Shown here piece after piece: positions 18,986 through 23,275 of a DNA stretch of 23,275 bases. Source of the stretch: Penium margaritaceum (lineage: Eukaryota; Streptophyta; Zygnematophyceae; Desmidiales; Peniaceae); NCBI GenBank assembly GCA_023375785.1, contig SZWC01006791.1:63055-86329 (forward strand), in the 5' to 3' direction. The translations under genes were made by a program, and so were the position numbers. Position 1 is the stretch's first letter. Each line of letters begins with the position of its first letter. The notes beneath the pieces were generated by a model. That model made no database searches and was not told the origin of the DNA. It saw nothing but the letters and a program-made list of their open reading frames with translations.

Positions 18986-19524
18986 CAACACCATCTCCAA
19001 CCCGCATCTTCAGTACGTGAGTGACAAGGCTACTGCAAAGGAGGGGTGGGACACGTTTTGCAAGAAGTATGAGAGCAAGGAACCTGCATTCCTCATGTTT
19101 TTGGAGGAAAAGATGATGGCGCTGAAAATGCAGGGTGGTGAAGGGATGGAGGCGTATCTGGACAGGGCAAAGGAGCTGGCGAAGTAGCTGAGAGCGGCCG
19201 GAAACCCTGTGGAAGAGACGCGCTTCATCCTCCTCTTGCTGAGGGGACTCCCAACCAGCTACGATACGGTGCGAGAGACGTTGGAGTGCCAGCCGACTCT
19301 CGACCTCGACTTCATGTGCACGCACTTGGTGCAGGTTGAACTGCGTCACAATGCAGCAAAGCTCAATGGTGGCAGCAGCAGTAGTGAAGCACCTTTCAAG
19401 GCCATGGGCTCACGCAACCAGCAGCAGCAGTAGTCCGGGCAGCAGAGAGGCAAGAAGAAGGGCAAGTGCCACTATTGCTAAAAAGAGGGGCACTACAAGA
19501 AAGAGTGCTTCAAGTTCAAGAGGG

Positions 19525-19625
19525 ACCAGAAGGAGCAGTAGTAGCAGCAGCAAAAGCAGCAATCTCCACAGCAACAGCAGCAACAGTCACAATAACGACA
19601 GCAACAGCAGCAACAGCAGAACCAG
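19525..19625 (+). repeat. CAG/CAA-rich tract encoding polyglutamine after the gag knuckle
   Basis: In the gag-pol frame the run is almost all Gln codons with TAG or TAA at a few places. Homologous tracts of differing length are found on the minus strand at about 720-835 (A1), 4440-4560 (A2) and 6890-6975 (A3). It lies between the knuckle and the MNVAKEVRDRLFMAKSNMS linker. Confidence 0.8.
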
Positions 19626-19640
19626 ACTAGCGTGCGCCAT

Positions 19641-21347
19641 TTTGGCAACATGAATGTTGCCAAGGAGGTGCGCGACCGCCTGTTCATGGCAAAGTCTAAC
19701 ATGTCGCAGAAGGAAAAGGTGGATCTGGCGTGGTACAAGGACTCGAGGTGTACCAAGAGTCTGACACACCACAAGGAGTGGTTCACGCAGCTGCTCTCCA
19801 TTCCCCCCCGTCTGATTGCTTTGGGTGATGATCGGGTGGTGTATGCTGAGGGGATTGGGATTGTGGAGACGTGGTTGGAGACCCCGCGTGGCATTGAAAT
19901 GGGAGTTTTCCATGGCGTGCTATGTGTACCTGATGCTACTTTCAACCTCCTCTCAGTCTCTTCTCTTACAAACACAGGACTGCGCGTTGTCTTCGATGAT
20001 GAATATGGCTACATCCTCAACAAGGATACAGGAGAGGAGTTGGCCAGGTCGGTGAAGGAGGGCGACATGTACCACCTGTTGATGGCGACCAAGATCTCGC
20101 GTGAGCAGAGTCTTGCAGGAGTGGTGCAGGCGACAGATGGCGAGATCTGGCATGCGTGCTACGGCCACATCGGCATGCGCGCCTTGTAGCAGCTTCAAGC
20201 AAAGCAGATGGTGTATGATCTGCCTACCATCTCTAACTTTGAGCAGCAGTTGTGCATCGGCTGTTTGGAGGGGAAGCAGCACCGGGAGGTGTTCTCTGGA
20301 GCACGGGAGCGTGCAAAGGAGGTTTTGGAGCTGGTCCACACGGACTTGTGTGGACCGATCCAGACCCAGAGCTTTGGAGGCTCTAGGTATTTCCTGACCT
20401 TAATTGATGACTTCAGCCGTTACACTGCTGTGTACTTCCTTCATTCCAAGGACCAGTGCTTTGACAGGTTCAAGGTGTTCATGGCCATGGTGGAGAACCG
20501 GACTGGCAAGAAGATTAAGGCGCTGCGCAGCGATCGCGGTGGAGAGTACCTGAGCAAGGAGTTCCAGGACTACCTCGCAGCAGCTGGCATCAAGGCGCAG
20601 CGTACCGCGCCGTACTCACCGCAGCAGAACGGTGTAGCAAAACGCGCCAACCGTACCATTGTGGAGTTGGCGCGCTCCATGTTGCACGCGGCTTGGCTGA
20701 CCTACGACTTCTGGGCTGAAGTTGTGAGCACTGCGGTATACATCAAGAACCGCAGTCCAACTAAGGCCCTGGAGCAGATGACGCCGTACAAGGCGTGGAT
20801 CGGCAAAAAACCGAGCGTGGGTCATCTCCGAGCATTTGGCAGCCTGGCGCACATGCACGTGCCCAAGGAGAAGCGGCAGAAATGGGACGTAAAGAATGCG
20901 CAAATGCTGATGATTGGCTACGACGTGGCAAGCAAGGCCTATCGCCTCTACGAGAGGGATACAGGCCACGTCATCATCTCCAGGGACGTCGTCTTCAACG
21001 AGAGCAACGTCATTGGCACCAACATTGTGTGTGAAGAGGCAGTAGAACCAGCAGGTGACGAGACAGTGGGAGCAGAAATCCTTCCTGACCCAGTCTCTCC
21101 CGATCCTTCCTCTACTGTGACAGTGGGAGAATCAATCTTCTCTCCTATGTCTGATGCAGCAGATACAACAGCCTCATTGTCAGAAATAAAGGAGGGAGAT
21201 GGAGCACTACCACGAGCAGCAGTTGTGCCAGCAGCACCGCGCCAGCTGCCCGCTAACGCTCCAGCACCAGGTCGCAAGTACCGTCTTAGGGTGCGTTACA
21301 TGCCTGGTGAGCGCGGTTATTTCTGGATGCTACAGAAACCAGAATAG
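19641..21347 (+). pseudogene. A5 protease, pre-integrase and integrase
   Basis: Same frame as gag. The protease motif near 19740 is KDSRCTKS; DSG has become DSR (GGG to AGG relative to A1), removing the usual active-site Gly. The pre-integrase segment ends ATDGEIWHACYGHIGMRAL and a TAG at 20187-20189, a stop shared with A4. From there to 21347 the frame is open (379 codons): zinc region CIGCLEGKQHRE, HTDLCGP Asp, RSDRGGEY Asp, then NGVAKRANRT, where the catalytic Glu codon (20640-20642) reads AAA Lys. The C-terminal linker rich in Pro, Ala and Ser runs to a TAG at 21345. Integrase activity is not expected with that Lys. Confidence 0.88.
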
Positions 21348-23275
21348 ATGAACGTTGCAGTTGCAGCAGATTCAGATGAGCCAACGTCATACAAGGAGGC
21401 CATGGCTGCACCGGATGCAGCAGATTAGGCGCAAGCCATGCAGTAAGAGATACAGTTGCAGCTAGACAACGGCACATGGGAGCTGACTGAGGGTCCACCT
21501 GGACGTAAGGTGATCAAGTGCAAGTGGGTGTTCAAGCAGAAGCGGTGAGCAGATGGTAATCTGGAAAAGTACAACGCGAGGCTGGTCGCCAATGCTACTC
21601 GCAGTAGGAGGGCATCGACTACACAGAAACTTTTGCCCCTGTTGCAAAGTTTGCCTCTGTGCGCACGCTCCTCTCTTATGCAGCAGCTGAGGACGTCGAG
21701 GTTCACCACATGGATGTCAAGACGGCATTCTTGAATGGTGACTTGGAGGAGGAGATCTACATGGAGCAGCCGGAGGGGTTCGTCATGGATGGCTAGGAGC
21801 ACCTGGTTTTCAAGCTTCAGAAGTCGCTCTACAGCCTCAAGCAAGCGTCGCATGCTTGGAACCAGAAGTTGGATGCGGCGTTGCAGTGCATGGGGTTTGA
21901 GCGCAGCGAGTGTGACTACAGCGTGTATCGCTGGCAGCATGAGCATGAGATCCTCATCATCATTGTCTATGTGGATGACATGCTCCTCCTTTCCAACAGC
22001 ATGTCTGCACTACAGGAGTTCAAGGAAGCCATGCAGGAGTGCTTCTAGATATCTGATCTCGGGAAGGCATCATACTTCCTTGGTATCCAGATCACGCGTG
22101 ACCGCAAGTCACACACTCTCTCGCTGCAGCAGAGCCGCTAAATCAAGTATGTTTTGCAGCGGTTTGGCATGGCAGAGGCAAAACCCATCGGCACGCCGCT
22201 GGAGACGCGGCAGTACCTCGTGAGCTTTAATGGAGAAGCAAATGCAGCCGAGCGGCAGAAGTACCAGAGCGCCGTCAGCAGTCTCATGTACCTGATGGTG
22301 GCAACCAGGCCGGACCTCGCACAGGCTGTGAGCGTTGTGAGCCAGCACATGGCAAATCCCGGACCGGAGCACCAGAAGGCAGTGAAGCGGATCTTCCGCT
22401 ACCTTGCTGGAACCATCAACATCGGCATCACCTACAACGGCAATGACAACAGCATCATCGGCTACACAGACGCCGATTGGGCTTCAAACCCTGAGGACCG
22501 CAAGTCCATCTCTGGACATGTGTTCCTCATGAATGGTGGNGCAGCGGTTTGGCATGGCAGAGGCAAAACCCATCGGCACGCCGCTGGAGACGCGGCAGTA
22601 CCTCGTGAGCTTTAATGGAGAAGCAAATGCAGCCGAGCGGCAGAAGTACCAGAGCGCCGTCGGCAGTCTCATGTACCTGATGGTGGCAACCAGGCCGGAC
22701 CTCGCACAGGCTGTGAGCGCTGTGAGCCAGCATATGGCTAATCCCGGACCGGAGCAACAGAAGGCAGTTAAGCGGATCTTCCGCTACCTTGCTGGAACCA
22801 TTACCGTTGGCATCACCTACAACGGCAACAACAACATCATCATCGGCTACACAGATGCAGATTGGGCTTCAAATTCTGAGATCCGCAAGTCCATCTCTGG
22901 ACATGTATTTCTCATGAATGGAGGTGCCATGAGCTGGTGCAGCAAGCGGCAGGTGGTCGTGGCCACCTCGAGTACAGAAGCTGAGTACGTATCTCTCAGC
23001 TTTGGAGCCAAGGAAGCAGTTTGGCTCCAGCGTCTCATGGCAGAGATGAGTGGGAGTAGAGCAATTCCAGTTCCGGTGCGCGTGGACAACTTGAGCACAA
23101 TCGCACTCGCCAAGAATCCTGAGCACCATGCACGCACCAAGCACATTGACATCGCATATCACTTCATCAGGCACATGGTGCAGGAGGGTGCTATCAAGCT
23201 AGAGTTTACTCCAACGAGCAAGCAGGTCGCTGATTTCTACACCAAGCCAGTGACCCGTGAGAAGCAGCAGTTCTG
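21348..23275 (+). pseudogene. A5 reverse transcriptase and RNase H, broken and cut by the window edge
   Basis: RT begins DEPTSYKEAMAAPDAAD with stops at the following Trp and Gln codons; KVIKCKWVFKQKR follows. One base is lost near 21592 (CCAAGGGC became CCAATGC), shifting the frame. The next blocks, KTAFLNGDLEEEIYMEQPEG and YVDD at 21968-21979, are clear, with TAG stops at two Gln codons. The RNase H region includes the 384-bp duplication; GYTDADWASN, SSTEAEYVSL and KHIDIAY can be read. The window ends about 20 codons before the stop expected from A4. Confidence 0.87.
22156..22924 (+). repeat. Direct duplication of 384 bp with an N at the joint
   Basis: 22156-22539 and 22541-22924 are two versions of the RT-RNase H connection, separated by one N at 22540. 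About the first 120 bp are identical; the rest differ at about 22 positions by eye. The tail of the first version is almost identical to A4 just beyond its gap. The duplication plus N is 385 bp and breaks the frame. Confidence 0.9.

Larger units (their letters stand above)
18414..19640 (+). pseudogene. A5 gag with zinc knuckle and glutamine tract, broken by stops
   Basis: The ATG at 18414 is shared in position with A1, A2 and A3. The N-terminal LERLEGRANFRFWKIRTRLL block appears twice because of the 275-bp duplication, which with its N is 276 bp and keeps the frame. The gag core (YVSDKATAKEGWDTFCKKYE, then MQGGEGMEAYLDRAKELAK) runs to a TAG at 19185; LRGLPTSYDTVRETLECQPT continues to a TAG at 19431. 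The knuckle is CHYC-stop-KEGHYKKEC (TAA in place of CAA). A glutamine tract follows. Frame 18414 is kept throughout. Three of the stops are C-to-T changes at CAG or CAA, judged against other copies. Confidence 0.87.
17041..23275 (+). mobile_element. Family A copia element A5, missing only its 3' end at the window edge
   Basis: 5' LTR, PBS, leader, and gag-pol to near the end of RNase H; the 3' LTR lies outside. Inserted in LTR-B. Gag through integrase is a single frame (18414 to 21347 and on to about 21590) with nonsense mutations only, as for a copia polyprotein. Internal Ns at 18710 and 22540 flank imperfect duplications that are probably assembly errors, so the element as given may be a mosaic of copies. 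Confidence 0.9.

Noticed and set aside
18399-19349. Minus-strand open frame of 316 residues opposite A5 gag
   Set aside because: Antisense shadow: it carries the same 275-bp repeat and N as the gag and looks like no known protein.
19493-19975. Minus-strand Cys-rich frame with a run of Cys residues
   Set aside because: Produced by antisense reading of the CAG/CAA tract. Not conserved as a protein.

Overview
The window is a stack of decayed Ty1/copia-type LTR retrotransposons, and I find no host gene. The source looks like a green plant (land plant or streptophyte alga). The visible primer-binding sites match the plant-copia initiator-Met-tRNA type (TGGTATCAGAGCC), gag and pol lie in one frame in copia order (gag, protease, integrase, reverse transcriptase, RNase H), and many nonsense mutations are CAG-to-TAG, as expected where CHG sites are methylated. 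The species cannot be told from this sequence.

Two main families are present (names are mine). Family A has a 738-bp LTR running TGTTGG...CCAACA, an iMet PBS, a gag with a CX2CX4HX4C knuckle followed by a CAG-encoded glutamine tract, and a D35E integrase. Family B has an LTR starting TGACCTGATATG and a different pol.

Layout: A1 (minus, partial) 1-2444, next to a minus-strand RT fragment 2445-2668. A family B LTR lies at 2669-~3247, then about 180 bp unassigned. A2 (minus, truncated at both ends) 3432-6718. A 47-bp plus-strand integrase scrap 6719-6765. A3 (minus, gag to 5' LTR only) 6766-9161. A plus-strand family A integrase fragment 9162-9642 is fused in frame to a family B integrase. Element B (plus) runs 9643-17040 and is split by A4 (minus, 10245-14421), which is bounded by matching TTCTG target-site duplications. 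B ends in its LTR (16460-17040). A5 (plus) has inserted into that LTR at 17041 and runs off the right edge.

Relative ages: the two LTR-B copies differ by roughly a tenth, and the two A4 LTRs by about 3% (both counted by eye), so B is old and A4 and A5 came later. None of the elements looks autonomous. A4 keeps the best pol (D35E, YVDD and RNase H motifs all present) but has lost gag. A5 keeps one gag-pol frame over about 3 kb but carries many stops, a frameshift and a Glu-to-Lys change at the integrase catalytic position.

The assembly is unreliable at four places with N. The 49-N gap in A4 hides about 330 bp. Single Ns at 18710 and 22540 each separate imperfect direct repeats, and the N at 1868 joins two parts of A1 that should not be adjacent. 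The most novel biological signal is a conserved tRNA-like pair of A-box and B-box motifs inside the family B LTR.
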